A DNA stretch of 64,000 nucleotides from Bifidobacterium merycicum DSM 6492 (GTDB lineage: Bacteria; Actinomycetota; Actinomycetes; Actinomycetales; Bifidobacteriaceae): positions 282,992 through 346,991 of the forward strand of contig NZ_FQTX01000003.1 of assembly GCF_900129045.1 (NCBI RefSeq), in the 5' to 3' direction. The stretch's first letter is position 1. Every line of letters starts with the position of its first letter. The notes below the pieces were generated by a model that was given only the letters and a program-made list of their open reading frames with translations, was not told the origin of the DNA and did no database searches. Position numbers and translations under genes: made by a program. This document shows positions 1 through 9,373 of this stretch, one piece after another.

Positions 1-431
1 AGCGTTTTGGCGAACCATGTGCCCACAATCGGCACGTTCGCGGCCTTGCAACTGCCAGCCGACGTGCCGGAGCAGCCGACATCCGCATGGATGTTGAGTT
101 CCGGGGCGAAATTCGTAATGTTGAACGCCCAGAAGATCGTCTTGATCTTGGGCGCATCCGATTCCTTGAGGAATGCGGTCGGATCGGTGGCGTCGGATTG
201 TGTGGAATCACCGGTGTTGTACAGGTCGTTCACCACGGCGTCGGCTTTGGGCTGCACCACGATGTTCGAACCGTAGGTGGAAAGTTCGGCGTTGAGCTTG
301 TCGCCCACGTCGAACACCACGCCAAGCATGGCGACGCTCACCGCCGCGGACAGGCAGACGGTGACCGCGATCAGCAGTCGGCGTTTGAACTGCCTGCTGA
401 ACGAACGCGCGATCATTCGTATGAAGAACAT
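1..431 (-). CDS. ABC transporter permease, MacB/FtsX-like, N-terminal part
   Basis: Membrane permease of an ABC transporter; only the first 143 codons are inside the window. The protein starts with a basic segment, then one hydrophobic segment (about residues 19-40), then an exported domain in which two Cys lie near residues 121-127 (GCSGTSAGSC). This is the usual start of MacB/FtsX-type permeases (short cytoplasmic N-terminus, TM1, large extracytoplasmic domain). ATG at 431 follows GAGGAG, five bases upstream, and lies 13 bases after the stop of the DUF2318 gene, so the two are surely cotranscribed. In related iron clusters (P19/FTR1 type) such permeases pair with an ATPase and a thioredoxin-like protein, which would lie left of the window. 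Substrate unknown. Confidence 0.8.
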   Translation of the reverse strand, partial: MFFIRMIARSFSRQFKRRLLIAVTVCLSAAVSVAMLGVVFDVGDKLNAELSTYGSNIVVQPKADAVVNDLYNTGDSTQSDATDPTAFLKESDAPKIKTIFWAFNITNFAPELNIHADVGCSGTSAGSCKAANVPIVGTWFAKT

Positions 432-444
432 GCTGGCTCCTCAC

Positions 445-1716
445 TCACTGGAAGTGCGCCGACAGGGCGTCGAGTACGGAAGTCTGGATGATGATTTTGC
501 CGGGCTTGACCTGGTAGTCGAAGGGGATGGGGTTGCAGCCGCCTTTGAAGCCGATGGTGGCGAGGTTGATGGCGACATCGCATTTCTTGCAGATGATCTT
601 GCCATCCTTCTCGTAATAACCCGCGTCGCCGCAGTTCTCGCAGGCGTCAAGACCGATGCCGTACGCGCCGCCGTTCTTCTTGATGATGATGAAGCGCATG
701 ACGGTACCGTCCTTGGCCTTGTACTGGAAGCGATGCAAATGGCCGTCCGACACCTGGTCGAAGGTGATGGTGGCCACGCCGTCCTTGAGCGCATACTGTT
801 CGGGCGGCGAGAGCGTGACGACTTTCTGTGTTTGCGCGACACCGTAGGTGAGGGCGACGGTCACGCCGATGATGGCGACGAGACTCCATGCACCGGCGGC
901 TTTCGCACGACGACCGAACGCCACATGCGCGCGCACGACGGCTTCGTTATCACCAGTTGTGGCGGTGGTGAAGCCTTTGACGATGGAGGCGATGGCAGGG
1001 ATGAGGAAAACCATCGGCATGGCGATGGCCATGGCCCGCTGATGGTTGATGCACCAGACGAGCAGGAGGAACATGTCGCTCGGGAAGCTGACGATGCGCT
1101 TGGATTGCAGGATCTGAGCGAGATCGGTGAAATGCACGGCGAACAGAAGCACGACCTGCAGGAGCGCGGCGAGAATGAACGACCAGTGCGGCGTGGTGGA
1201 TCGCATGGTGCGGAAAATCAGGGCGGTCACGATGGCGGTGGCCGCACCCAGAAGGAAGCCGAGGGCGCGTAGCAGCATGTCGGAAGTGAAGACGGGATCG
1301 CCCGGTTCCACGAAGATTGTGAGTTTGAGAATCACGTCGGGCAGGGCGCGGAACGTGGTGGCCGCGATGGCGAGCGCCGCGATGAGGTTGGCGATGTCAA
1401 GCCTGCGTGGATGCTCATGCCGGTTGCGGGTGATCGTACGTGCGCACAGGATGATGATGAACGCCGCGATGTCGAGGATGACGCAGCACCATAATGTCGG
1501 ATAGTTGATGAACGTGCGTTGATTGATCACGGCCGTGGCACGCAGGGACGCGAAGACGACGGCTCCCGCGAAGCCTACGATGAAGCCGATCAATCGCCAG
1601 TATCGGCTTATCGGCTTGTCTCGCCCTTCGCCCACGGTGAGCGTCACGTTCAACGCCATGATCAGCAACGCCGGCGCCAATGTCCCTTGGAGCACCGTCA
1701 CATACTGCAGCAGCAT
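445..1716 (-). CDS. DUF2318 iron-cluster membrane protein
   Basis: 423-residue integral membrane protein with about eight hydrophobic segments in the first 300 residues and a C-terminal extracytoplasmic DUF2318 domain. That domain carries the cysteine pattern CENC (about residue 355), CKKC (about 372) and a later GGC, the expected metal or Fe-S ligands. Proteins of this family are encoded beside P19 and FTR1 in several bacteria and are thought to act in redox handling of imported ferrous iron; the exact reaction is not established. It is the third gene of the minus-strand iron operon, separated from the P19 gene by a 351-base spacer holding two R5 hairpins and followed at 13 bases by the MacB-like permease. 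Start at 1716 is the first Met of an uninterrupted frame. Confidence 0.85.
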   Translation of the reverse strand: MLLQYVTVLQGTLAPALLIMALNVTLTVGEGRDKPISRYWRLIGFIVGFAGAVVFASLRATAVINQRTFINYPTLWCCVILDIAAFIIILCARTITRNRHEHPRRLDIANLIAALAIAATTFRALPDVILKLTIFVEPGDPVFTSDMLLRALGFLLGAATAIVTALIFRTMRSTTPHWSFILAALLQVVLLFAVHFTDLAQILQSKRIVSFPSDMFLLLVWCINHQRAMAIAMPMVFLIPAIASIVKGFTTATTGDNEAVVRAHVAFGRRAKAAGAWSLVAIIGVTVALTYGVAQTQKVVTLSPPEQYALKDGVATITFDQVSDGHLHRFQYKAKDGTVMRFIIIKKNGGAYGIGLDACENCGDAGYYEKDGKIICKKCDVAINLATIGFKGGCNPIPFDYQVKPGKIIIQTSVLDALSAHFQ

Positions 1717-1808
1717 TTCAGCCCTTTCCTATTGCGCCGTTCCGCGCGTTTCCTTTCCTTACCGAACAACAATCAACCAGCAGCCAACCCGTCCGCTCTG
1801 GTATGGCC

Positions 1809-1884
1809 GGGAATCGTACCTGCGGCCGACACGCTCCGGGCCGCTCTGGCCAAGTCTTTACGGTCGGCCACAGGCACGATTCCC
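1809..1884 (+). repeat. R5 hairpin, copy A
   Basis: Inverted repeat with 22-base arms (1809-1830 and 1863-1884, two mismatches) around a 32-base loop. The loop has the same order of blocks as the two other R5 copies in this window: GAC, ACGCTC, GGCCG, GGCCAAG, ACGGTC. The arms share no clear sequence with those of the other copies. Function unknown. Confidence 0.75.
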
Positions 1885-1941
1885 TAGTCTCGCCAGCGCT
1901 CCAAAGACCCCTGTATACCAACGCCCCAGAGAACGCCGCAA

Positions 1942-2020
1942 GCGGTTTCCGCATACGTTGCCCGACCGTAAGCTTGGCCGAACGGCCTTGAGTGTGTCGG
2001 GCAACGTATGCGGAAACCGC
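1942..2020 (-). repeat. R5 hairpin, copy B
   Basis: Perfect 25-base inverted repeat (arms 1942-1966 and 1996-2020) around a 29-base loop. Read on the minus strand the loop begins ACACTCAAGGCC and ends CCAAGCTTACG, nearly identical to copy C at 10089-10165, although the arms differ. The loop itself can form GGCCG-TT-CGGCC. There is no T-run, so a simple intrinsic terminator is not the best description. Confidence 0.8.
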
Positions 2021-2067
2021 GGGGGAGGTAACTTCTAATCAGAGGAGCGGCAGGTATACGTCTTCAC

Positions 2068-2706
2068 TCACCATTCCTGTGGCGTGTAGTTCCAATCCGG
2101 GAAGGTGACTTCCAGCGGCTCGGTCCAGAAGCGTCCGGTCACACCGGTTTCGGGATCAACGTGGAGCATCCAGCCCTTCTTTTCGGGGGATTCGATCTTG
2201 AGCACAAGCTTGTAGGCACCGGCCTTGTCGAGCTTGACGTTGGCACCGTAGTGCGGGCCGTCGGAGGCGTTCATCTGCATGAAGGTGCCGGAGCCGACGG
2301 ACTCGTTGGTGGACTTGTCGATGATGTCGTAGTTGACGGTGAGGTCCGGCACGAAGTCGCCCTTACCATAGCCAAGCTTGGTGCCCTTCTGGTTGGCGTG
2401 GATGTCGGCTTCAAGGTGGAAGCTGGCGTCGGCGGCTTTCAGGCCCATGCCGGAGGGTTCCATGTCGATGGGCTGGAAGTATACGGCGTTGACGGTCAGC
2501 GGGCCGACTTCCTGGTCGGAGTGTTTTTCGTCGACCTGGATTTCTTCGAAGCCTTTGGAGTCGTTCTTGGCATCGGTGGTTTTGGAGGACGTGTCGCTCT
2601 TGGTGGATGCGGTCTTGTTGTCGGAGCTGCCGCAGGCGGACATGGACATGGCCATGGAGCCGGCCAGCAGAATGCCGAGTAGGGCGGCGATCTTCTTGTT
2701 CTTCAT
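2068..2706 (-). CDS. P19/Tp34-type iron-binding lipoprotein
   Basis: 212-residue exported lipoprotein of the P19/Tp34/FetP family, which binds metal at the cell surface and works with FTR1-type permeases in ferrous-iron uptake. The signal peptide ends in a lipobox-like MSAC with Cys at residue 25, followed by a Ser/Thr/Lys/Asp linker (26-50) and the beta-sandwich domain. Likely metal-site residues are Met and His in MEPSGMGL, HLEADIH, FMQMN and GPHYG. The start at 2706 is chosen because the signal peptide begins there and AAGAAAGAG lies upstream; longer frames read into the FTR1 gene. It lies 62 bases after the FTR1 gene on the same strand. Confidence 0.88.
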   Translation of the reverse strand: MKNKKIAALLGILLAGSMAMSMSACGSSDNKTASTKSDTSSKTTDAKNDSKGFEEIQVDEKHSDQEVGPLTVNAVYFQPIDMEPSGMGLKAADASFHLEADIHANQKGTKLGYGKGDFVPDLTVNYDIIDKSTNESVGSGTFMQMNASDGPHYGANVKLDKAGAYKLVLKIESPEKKGWMLHVDPETGVTGRFWTEPLEVTFPDWNYTPQEW

Positions 2707-2768
2707 TGGTTCTCTTTCTTGGTTGGTTGTTGTTGAGTAAAGGAAAATCTGGTGTGGGGTGCCGGCGT

Positions 2769-4598
2769 TCAGTTCTGGACACTGGTGGTGCTGGTGGCGG
2801 TGCCGCTGGCGTCGGCGGCAGTGGCGGCGCTGCGTAGGCGGCGCTTGCGGGCGAAGCCGATGGCGAACAGCGCGATGACCGCGATTGCGGCGATCGCTTG
2901 TGCCGCGAGGCATTCGACGTACGGGTACAGGCCGATCCAATCGTTGGTGGGCACGGTGCTCAGGTAGTGGCCTTCGATGAGGTCGCCTTCGATGAGCGCA
3001 TGGGTGCCGCCGCCTGCGAACACGACGACCAGTACGGCCATCAGGACGGAGGTGATGAGGAAGAACGGTTCGATGGGGATCTTCACGGAGGTGAAGCGCA
3101 GGATGAGGAAGATGGCGATCAGCACTGCTGCGGCGGCGAGTCCGCCGATCCACATGCCGTGCGCGTCCTGGCTCATCGAGTAAATGGATTCGTAGAAGAC
3201 CACGGTTTCGGCGCCTTCACGGAAGACGGCGAGGAAGCTGAGCATGGCGAGCGAGACGACCATGCCGAATCCGACACGTTCGCCCGCGTCGACTCTGTTG
3301 GCCGCGTTGGCGACCGCGGTTTCGGTTTTGTCGCGGATGTAACGGTTCCATGCTTCCACGGAGCTCTTGTTGAGCATCCAGTTGCTGGTCCATAGCAGCA
3401 TAAGCATGGCGATGAGCGCACACACGCCTTCGGAGATTTCCTGGATTGGTCCGGAACCACCGAAAAGGAAGGTGAAGAGCACGGCGATCAGGCCGGAGCC
3501 GGCGAGACCGACGAGCACGCCGAGATAGATCCACTTGGTGAAGCGCTTGTTGCCAGATTTCACAAGGTAGGCGATGACGGCGGCTACGACGAGCAGCGCT
3601 TCGAGGCCTTCTCGGATGAGTACGAGGAACGCTTGGCCGATGGAGCTGGTGATGAACTTGGCGAAGCCGTTCACGCCGTCGGCGGCACCGCCGTCGAGGG
3701 TGGCGGCGTCTTCGATAAGCCAGCTTTTGAGATCATCGACGAGCGTTTTGATTCCCTTCTGGGAGCCGCCGTCGCGCATGGTTTTGCGCGTCATTTTGAA
3801 CTGGTATTCGACTTGTGAGACGCGATCGCCGGAGATGGCGTTCATCACGTTCTTTTCGAAGCCGAGTTTTTCGTAGTACTGGTAGTAGGCGTTGTTGACA
3901 AGGCTGGAGCCTTCGTCGCCTTTGCCGGAGATGGCGGCCTTGTATGCCTTGTCGAGAATGACGTTCATTTCCTTGGCGACATCGCTCCAGGTGCGGTCGC
4001 CTTTGCCTTTGGAGGAGTTCTTTTTGACGGCGTCGAGCTGTTGGCGTTCTTTGGTGGTTTGCGCGTCGCGCTGTTTGGCGTAGTCGCGCGGGTTGGCGAG
4101 GCTGCTGTTCGCGTCGAGGGTTTGCGCGGTGGCGGCGATGTCGTTGGAGAGCGCGTCGACTTTGCCGGCGATCGTGTCGGCGTTGTTCTGCTGGTAGGCG
4201 AGGGTTTCGAGGTCGGTGAATTCCTGGAGGAGGGCTTTCTGCTTGTCTTCGCCGATAGTGTTGTTGACGACTGTGGAGAAGTTGGAGGCGTCGTAGTTCA
4301 TCCAACGTGCGTTCTGGAAGTCGGTGGCGGCCTGATAAGTGTTGCCGGAACGGTAGTCGCTTTCGCCTTGGGCAAGCTGCTTGTTGATGTCTTCGGCAAC
4401 GGCGCTCCAGGTAGCGTAATCAGCATAACTGCTGCTGGCAGCGAATGCGGCTGAGGTGGTGGAGCCGAATGCGAATACGGTGGCGAGCGTGACGAGCGTC
4501 GCCATGATGATGGCGGCGATCCGGCCGATCATGCGACCTGTGGCATTGCCGGCATCCATGGCTTGGGCGTGCCGCTCGTTCACGACGCGAGATGGCAT
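2769..4598 (-). CDS. FTR1-family ferrous iron permease with extracellular N-terminal domain
   Basis: 609-residue protein: signal or TM segment (about residues 18-45), an extracytoplasmic helical domain (about 50-310), then a seven-helix FTR1 permease. The two iron-relay REXXE motifs are present as REGLE (about residue 326) and REGAE (about 461). FTR1/EfeU permeases move iron across the membrane, usually with an oxidase or a P19 protein; here the P19 gene follows. The start at 4598 has GAGAGG about ten bases upstream; the frame is open further upstream but without signal-peptide logic. First gene of the iron operon, divergent from the antiporter at 4864. His/Arg-rich frames opposite are shadows. 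Confidence 0.88.
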   Translation of the reverse strand: MPSRVVNERHAQAMDAGNATGRMIGRIAAIIMATLVTLATVFAFGSTTSAAFAASSSYADYATWSAVAEDINKQLAQGESDYRSGNTYQAATDFQNARWMNYDASNFSTVVNNTIGEDKQKALLQEFTDLETLAYQQNNADTIAGKVDALSNDIAATAQTLDANSSLANPRDYAKQRDAQTTKERQQLDAVKKNSSKGKGDRTWSDVAKEMNVILDKAYKAAISGKGDEGSSLVNNAYYQYYEKLGFEKNVMNAISGDRVSQVEYQFKMTRKTMRDGGSQKGIKTLVDDLKSWLIEDAATLDGGAADGVNGFAKFITSSIGQAFLVLIREGLEALLVVAAVIAYLVKSGNKRFTKWIYLGVLVGLAGSGLIAVLFTFLFGGSGPIQEISEGVCALIAMLMLLWTSNWMLNKSSVEAWNRYIRDKTETAVANAANRVDAGERVGFGMVVSLAMLSFLAVFREGAETVVFYESIYSMSQDAHGMWIGGLAAAAVLIAIFLILRFTSVKIPIEPFFLITSVLMAVLVVVFAGGGTHALIEGDLIEGHYLSTVPTNDWIGLYPYVECLAAQAIAAIAVIALFAIGFARKRRLRSAATAADASGTATSTTSVQN

Positions 4599-4863
4599 GA
4601 GACCTGTTCCTCTCTTTCGGCTTTGCTTTCGATGCGCCTGCATTGCCGTACGCATGTCGCGCACCGAAGGACAATGTAAAACGGAAGTTTTGGGAACAAC
4701 AGTCTTGATTTTTGGAACGTTTTGCTGTAGACACCAGCAAAACGGCGGAATTTCGCCACTTATTTTTCCATCCCTCCGGGCGTGTCGTCTCACATGCTGA
4801 GCTTGCGCCGGGTTTTCCGCCCTTGCCGGCGCTCCGATTCGCATGGCTGACTAGGCTGGGGGC

Positions 4864-6324
4864 ATGACTCATGATCTTGTCTCGTTGACCGTCATCATGG
4901 CGGTGGCGGTGATTTGCCCGATTGTCGCACAGCTGATTCCGGGCAGATTCATTCCGCAAACCGTGCTGTTGTTGGCTGCGGGTGCGGCGCTCGGCCCGTA
5001 TGGGTGCAATGTGATCCGGACCACCGATGCCGTGGAATTGCTCAGCGAGCTTGGCTTGGCGTTCCTGTTTCTGCTGGCTGGGTATGAGATCGATCCGAAA
5101 CGGCTTTCGGGGCATCAGGGCAAGGTTGGTTTGGCCACGTGGGCGGTGAGTTTGGGAATCGCATGGCTGGCCATCACGCTTATCCCGTTCTTTTCGTCGC
5201 GCGATCTGAACAGCATTGCCGTCATCATCGCATTGACCACCACTGCGCTCGGTACGCTGATGCCGATTCTTAAGGAGCGCCATCTTGATGGCACGCCGGT
5301 CGGCGACGCGATTATCTCCTACGGTACGTGGGGCGAATTGGGGCCTATTCTCGCCATGGCCGCACTGCTGTCAACCAGGACCGGCTGGCAGACGCTGCTG
5401 GTGTTGGGCGTGTTCGGCGCGATCTGCGTGGTCTGTGCCCGGATTCCAGCGAAAGCTCGTAAGGCCGGTCATCGCGCGTATCGGTTCCTGACGGAGAATG
5501 CGAACACCTCATCGCAGACGATGATGCGCATGACCGTATTCCTGCTGGTGTTCCTGGTGACGGTGTCGGCGCTATTCAAACTTGACGTGGTGTTGGGTGC
5601 GTTCGCGGCGGGCTTCATTCTGCGCTATATCATCCCGGACGGCATGGAATCATTGGAGACGAAGCTGAACGGCGTGGGGTATGGTTTTCTGATTCCCGTG
5701 TTCTTCGTGGTTTCGGGCGCTGCCATCGATGTGCGTGCCGTGGCGGGCGAACCGGGGCTGCTGGTCACCTTCATCGTGATGCTCATGCTGATCCGCGCGG
5801 TGCCGGTGTTCGTCGCCATGTCGCTCGATAAGCGGTCCACGCCGATATCGTCGCATCATCGTGTGACCGTGGCCTTGTATTGCACAACCGCACTGCCGAT
5901 CATCGTGGCTGTGACCTCGCTGGCCGTCAAGGCCGGCACCATGCAGCAGGCTACCGCGTCCACTTTGGTCGCGGCCGGCGCGATTACCGTGTTCCTTATG
6001 CCACTGCTCGGTTCGCTCACCTATCAGGTCGCGGACGTGCACCCGGTGACCGCCGTGCAGGAGATTCTGCGCACACCTTCCGACTGGCAGCACATCATGC
6101 ATGATCATGCCGAGATCCATGAACTGCTGCGTCATCGGAGCCTGATCGATGAGCTGGCCGAGAAAGCCAAGAACGCGGCTTCGGATGGTTCGGGGGATGC
6201 GGCGGAACGATTCGCTTTGGCGCGTAAGGCCCGGCACGAGCTCGATCGCCGTTTGGAGGAGCTCGGTCTCGACCCGAAGTCAGTGCACGACCTGCCGCGC
6301 GATTACCGGCTACCGAAGAACTGA
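4864..6324 (+). CDS. CPA2-family cation/proton antiporter (Kef-like)
   Basis: 486 residues with about twelve membrane segments over residues 8-385, as in monovalent cation:proton antiporters of the CPA2 family; glycine-rich turns (AAGAALGPYG) and FLLAGYEID in the core are typical. The last 95 residues are a charged, helical cytoplasmic tail with no KTN/RCK nucleotide-binding motif, so regulation would differ from KefB/C. Probably exchanges Na+ or K+ for H+. ATG at 4864 has only a weak G-rich sequence before it (CTGGGGG). Divergent from the iron operon with a 265-base shared promoter region. Confidence 0.82.
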   Translation: MTHDLVSLTVIMAVAVICPIVAQLIPGRFIPQTVLLLAAGAALGPYGCNVIRTTDAVELLSELGLAFLFLLAGYEIDPKRLSGHQGKVGLATWAVSLGIAWLAITLIPFFSSRDLNSIAVIIALTTTALGTLMPILKERHLDGTPVGDAIISYGTWGELGPILAMAALLSTRTGWQTLLVLGVFGAICVVCARIPAKARKAGHRAYRFLTENANTSSQTMMRMTVFLLVFLVTVSALFKLDVVLGAFAAGFILRYIIPDGMESLETKLNGVGYGFLIPVFFVVSGAAIDVRAVAGEPGLLVTFIVMLMLIRAVPVFVAMSLDKRSTPISSHHRVTVALYCTTALPIIVAVTSLAVKAGTMQQATASTLVAAGAITVFLMPLLGSLTYQVADVHPVTAVQEILRTPSDWQHIMHDHAEIHELLRHRSLIDELAEKAKNAASDGSGDAAERFALARKARHELDRRLEELGLDPKSVHDLPRDYRLPKN

Positions 6325-6374
6325 CGTTTTGCAGTGCGGCGTCGAATGCATTGTCGGCCAACGGTTCCGGCCAG

Positions 6375-6596
6375 TCATGCACGCGGCGTGACGCGCGTTC
6401 CGCCGCCGCAGCCAATTCCCGCAAGGAACGATATCGCATGAACACCGGGAACCCGCGGACGCTGATTGCGGCCACGATCAGCGCCCGCGACGCGCCGCAG
6501 CATGATCTGCTGTCGCTTCGCCGCCTGACGGGCACGTATTACAGAGGAGATATCGGCTGCCGTTTCGCATGACGGTACGATATCCTGTGCGCTCAT
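6375..6596 (-). pseudogene. Short frame overlapping the HTH gene, possible remnant
   Basis: A 73-codon frame begins with an ATG overlapping the stop of the HTH gene (ATGA). No domain is recognised and the second half is low-information. The layout (HTH ORF, overlapping second ORF) resembles the orfA/orfB arrangement of IS3-like elements, so this may be the decayed start of a lost second gene, or simply noise. The rest of 6325-6592 shows nothing else. Confidence 0.25.
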
Positions 6597-7081
6597 TGCT
6601 TCACGAATTTTCCGACCAGACGCTCAAGTTCCCTGATACGCAACGCCTGGCGTGCGATCAGCAGGTCACGCTCGCTAATCGCGAGCTGTGTGTTCGCCGC
6701 TTCGGCCAATCCGGCCTTCGCACCTTGCGGCTCCGGCTTGCCCGCCGTATCGTTCCCGCCCGACGCGGACGAGTTCTCCTGCAACGACATCAACAGGGCG
6801 TTATCAGATTCGGACAACTGGGCACCGGTCATGTGCTCGATGCCATGCCAACGCTGCTTCCACCGCGCGATGCAACGTTCGATGCGCTTGTACCCAATGA
6901 GTTCGGGGTCAAGCCCTGCCTCACGGAAAATGGCAACGGGCGATTCTCCAGCTTCGTACCGGCACATGCATTCGGCACGGAACCAATCCTCGTATTTGAT
7001 GCGTGTGGCACTGACGTTCTTCACAGCAGACAAGCTGGATAGATACGCTTGCTCCTTGATAGTGAATTTACCGTTCCTCAT
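6593..7081 (-). CDS. Helix-turn-helix protein, orfA-like
   Basis: 162 residues. The first 90 contain a transposase-like helix-turn-helix region (ESPVAIFREAGLDPELIGYK followed by RIERCIARWK); a flexible Ser/Asn/Gly segment (about 100-130) leads to a C-terminal helix rich in Leu, Arg and Glu (SERDLLIARQALRIRELERL), probably a coiled coil. Related small HTH proteins occur alone or as the first ORF of IS3-like elements in Actinobacteria. ATG at 7081 is chosen over an upstream Met because AGGAG lies seven bases before it. No intact transposase follows. Role unknown: regulator or insertion-sequence relic. Confidence 0.6.
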   Translation of the reverse strand: MRNGKFTIKEQAYLSSLSAVKNVSATRIKYEDWFRAECMCRYEAGESPVAIFREAGLDPELIGYKRIERCIARWKQRWHGIEHMTGAQLSESDNALLMSLQENSSASGGNDTAGKPEPQGAKAGLAEAANTQLAISERDLLIARQALRIRELERLVGKFVKQ

Positions 7082-7623
7082 CTCGATCTCCTCACCGATT
7101 ACCGCAACCATCCGCGAAAACAACTACGACCGCCCTTCTTGCCGACGCCCCTACGATTCTCATGCGAACTCCTTACAGGTCATCCTTATGGCGTGACCTC
7201 TTATTGGCTTTTCTCTCATCTCCCCCATCGCCGCTCCATTCCGACTTTCCCTTGTCGTCGGAGCGGTAATCACAGCTGGGAATATTTTGCGCATATAACG
7301 GCGATTCATGCAATTCCGCACACCCGTTGTACACAGCACGCACACATCGCGTAAGCGTGAAACCCGCCATATGATAGGCGGCGTTTCAAATGTTGCAACC
7401 GTTGCCGTTACCAAGATTTCATACTCTCACAGCGAACATCCGCAAGCTCCGTTCCGCCCCCGCATACGGCGGACATACACCCCATTCGCGCCCGCCGAAC
7501 AGCATGTCCACCGAATAGCATGCGATACGCCCAAGGAAACCGGCATGGATTACAATCGTTGGCAACGCGCGGGCCATTCCCTATCGCCCGCACGTTCCCA
7601 GTATGAGAGAGGGAAGATATTCC
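7082..7623. other. Gene-free spacer before the amino-acid permease
   Basis: 542 bases, somewhat AT-richer at 7180-7420. No convincing gene, repeat or terminator was seen. It should hold promoters for the divergent HTH gene and the permease at 7624. Confidence 0.5.
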
Positions 7624-9105
7624 ATGAGCGAAACCAACGCCACGCATGCACCGCGCGAAACCGACGACGTGCCGGTGCCCGCGACACTGCGCAAATCCCT
7701 GAAAAACCGTCATATCCAGCTGATCGCCCTGGGTGGTGCCATCGGAACCGGCCTGTTCTACGGTTCCAGCGAATCGATTGCGCTGGCCGGACCTTCCATC
7801 CTGCTGGCTTACCTGATCGGCGGCCTGGTCATCTTCATGATTGTGCGCGCCCTGAGCGAAATGGCCGTCGAAGACCCGAAGGCCGGCGCATTCAGCTACT
7901 ATGCGACGCGCTACTGGTCGAAACGAGCCGGATTCATCTCCGGTTGGAACTACTGGTTCAACTATGTGCTTGTGGCCATGGTGGAGCTCGCCGTGGTCGG
8001 ATCCTTCGTGAACTACTGGTTCCCGAACATTCCGAAATGGGTGTCCGCCGCCGTGTTCCTGGTGGTGATCGCCGCGCTGAACCTGATGGGCGTGAGCAAG
8101 TTCGGCGAATTCGAATTCTGGTTCGCCATCATCAAAATCGTCGCCGTGATCGCCATGATCCTGGGCGGCCTGTATGTGATCATCGCCAACGTTCCCACCG
8201 CGTCCGGCATTCGCGCAAGCTTCGCGAACTGGTTCACCATCGACGGCGGATTCATGCCGCACGGCCTGATGTCCCATAATACGGACGGCACGTGGACGGG
8301 CCTGCTCATGGCACTGGTCGTGGTCATGTTCAGCTTCGGCGGCACCGAACTCATCGGCATCACCGCGGGCGAAACGGAGAATCCGCGCGTCACGATCCCG
8401 AAAGCCACCAACGGCATCATCTGGCGTATCCTCGTGTTCTACATTCTCGCGCTCGGCGTGATCATGGCCGTAGTGCCGTGGAACAAGATCGACGGCAACT
8501 CCAGCCCGTTCGTGCAGATCTTCGACTCCGTGGGCGTGCATGCGGCCGCGGGCATTCTGAACTTCGTGTGCCTGACCGCCGTGATGAGCGTGTACAACTC
8601 CGGCCTGTACGCAAACTCGCGCATGCTGTATTCACTGGCCAAACAGGGCAACGCCCCGGCGTATCTGGGTAAGCTGACCCGCCGTGGCGTGCCGGCCGCG
8701 GGCGTGATCACCTCCGCGATCATCATCGCCATCGCCGTGGTGGTCGTGTTCGCGTGGCCCGAGTTCGCGTTCAACTATCTGATGTCGATCGCCACGATTG
8801 CGGCGGCGATCAACTGGACGATGATCATGATCACCGAAATCCACTTCCGCCGCGTGGTGGCCGCCGGCAACGGCCCAGCCGAGCTCAAGGGGTTGAAGAG
8901 CAAGGAGGCGCTCGACAAGATCGCGTTCAAGCTGCCGTTCGCGCGCGTGATGCCGTATATCGTGATCGCGTTCATGGCGCTGGTCGTGGTGCTGATGTGC
9001 TTCTCCGCAAGCTACCGCATCGCCGTGGTCGCCGGCGTGATCTGGCTTATCGTGCTGTTCGCAGCCTACGAGCTGCAGAAGCGGTTCTCGCATCAGGCGG
9101 CGTGA
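7624..9105 (+). CDS. APC-family amino acid permease
   Basis: 493-residue, twelve-helix amino acid/proton symporter of the APC superfamily (AAT type). TM1 carries the substrate-binding GGAIGTGLFYGS signature and TM2 the LAGPSILLAYLIGG segment; the middle GETENPRVTIPKA is the conserved cytoplasmic loop of this group. Substrate cannot be read from sequence; aromatic amino acids, proline or GABA are typical. ATG at 7624 follows GAGAGGGAAG at good spacing; an in-frame ATG seven codons earlier lacks this. Single gene with a strong hairpin 97 bases downstream. Confidence 0.88.
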   Translation: MSETNATHAPRETDDVPVPATLRKSLKNRHIQLIALGGAIGTGLFYGSSESIALAGPSILLAYLIGGLVIFMIVRALSEMAVEDPKAGAFSYYATRYWSKRAGFISGWNYWFNYVLVAMVELAVVGSFVNYWFPNIPKWVSAAVFLVVIAALNLMGVSKFGEFEFWFAIIKIVAVIAMILGGLYVIIANVPTASGIRASFANWFTIDGGFMPHGLMSHNTDGTWTGLLMALVVVMFSFGGTELIGITAGETENPRVTIPKATNGIIWRILVFYILALGVIMAVVPWNKIDGNSSPFVQIFDSVGVHAAAGILNFVCLTAVMSVYNSGLYANSRMLYSLAKQGNAPAYLGKLTRRGVPAAGVITSAIIIAIAVVVVFAWPEFAFNYLMSIATIAAAINWTMIMITEIHFRRVVAAGNGPAELKGLKSKEALDKIAFKLPFARVMPYIVIAFMALVVVLMCFSASYRIAVVAGVIWLIVLFAAYELQKRFSHQAA

Positions 9106-9201
9106 CATGCGGCGCATGGCGCGCAGATGTCGCATGAGCTGGCTGCATCTAGTCGCGCAGCGAACCTCGTAGATTCGCCGCATAGATCAGCCGCATAGAT
9201 T

Positions 9202-9243
9202 ATGGGCCGTTGGCTTCCCAAACGTTGGAAGCCAACGGCCCAT
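9202..9243. terminator. Stem-loop after amino-acid permease
   Basis: 17-base perfect inverted repeat (9202-9218 and 9227-9243) with an eight-base loop, GC-rich, lying between the permease (plus) and the epimerase remnant (minus). It could end transcription from either side, although neither flank has a long T-run. Confidence 0.65.
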
Positions 9244-9373
9244 TGCCATGGCCTATTACGCACGGCCATAGGTGTTACGGGCGGCCCGCAGGGAGAAAGG
9301 AGGAAGAAAAACCTTGCAGGCAGGCCCGTTTCGGTGACGACGGAATCAGTCCAGTTGCCTCAGCACAGTTACC

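Larger units (their letters stand above)
1717..2067. other. Spacer between P19 and DUF2318 genes
   Basis: 351 bases without a credible gene. They hold two hairpins of the R5 family in opposite orientation (1809-1884 and 1942-2020), 57 bases apart. In an otherwise compact operon this is where expression of the downstream genes could be attenuated. Confidence 0.6.

Noticed and set aside
87..1887. Long plus-strand frames opposite the DUF2318 gene
   Set aside because: Rich in Arg, His, Asp and Gly and antisense to a clear membrane protein; typical shadows in GC-rich DNA. The same applies opposite clpB, clpC, the exporter genes and gluQ.
1809..2020. Integron attC sites
   Set aside because: The core-site sequences of attC and any integrase are missing, and the conserved part is the loop rather than the stem ends.
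6095..6596. Complete IS3-like transposase downstream of the HTH gene
   Set aside because: No DDE integrase motifs in any frame; only a possible short remnant remains.
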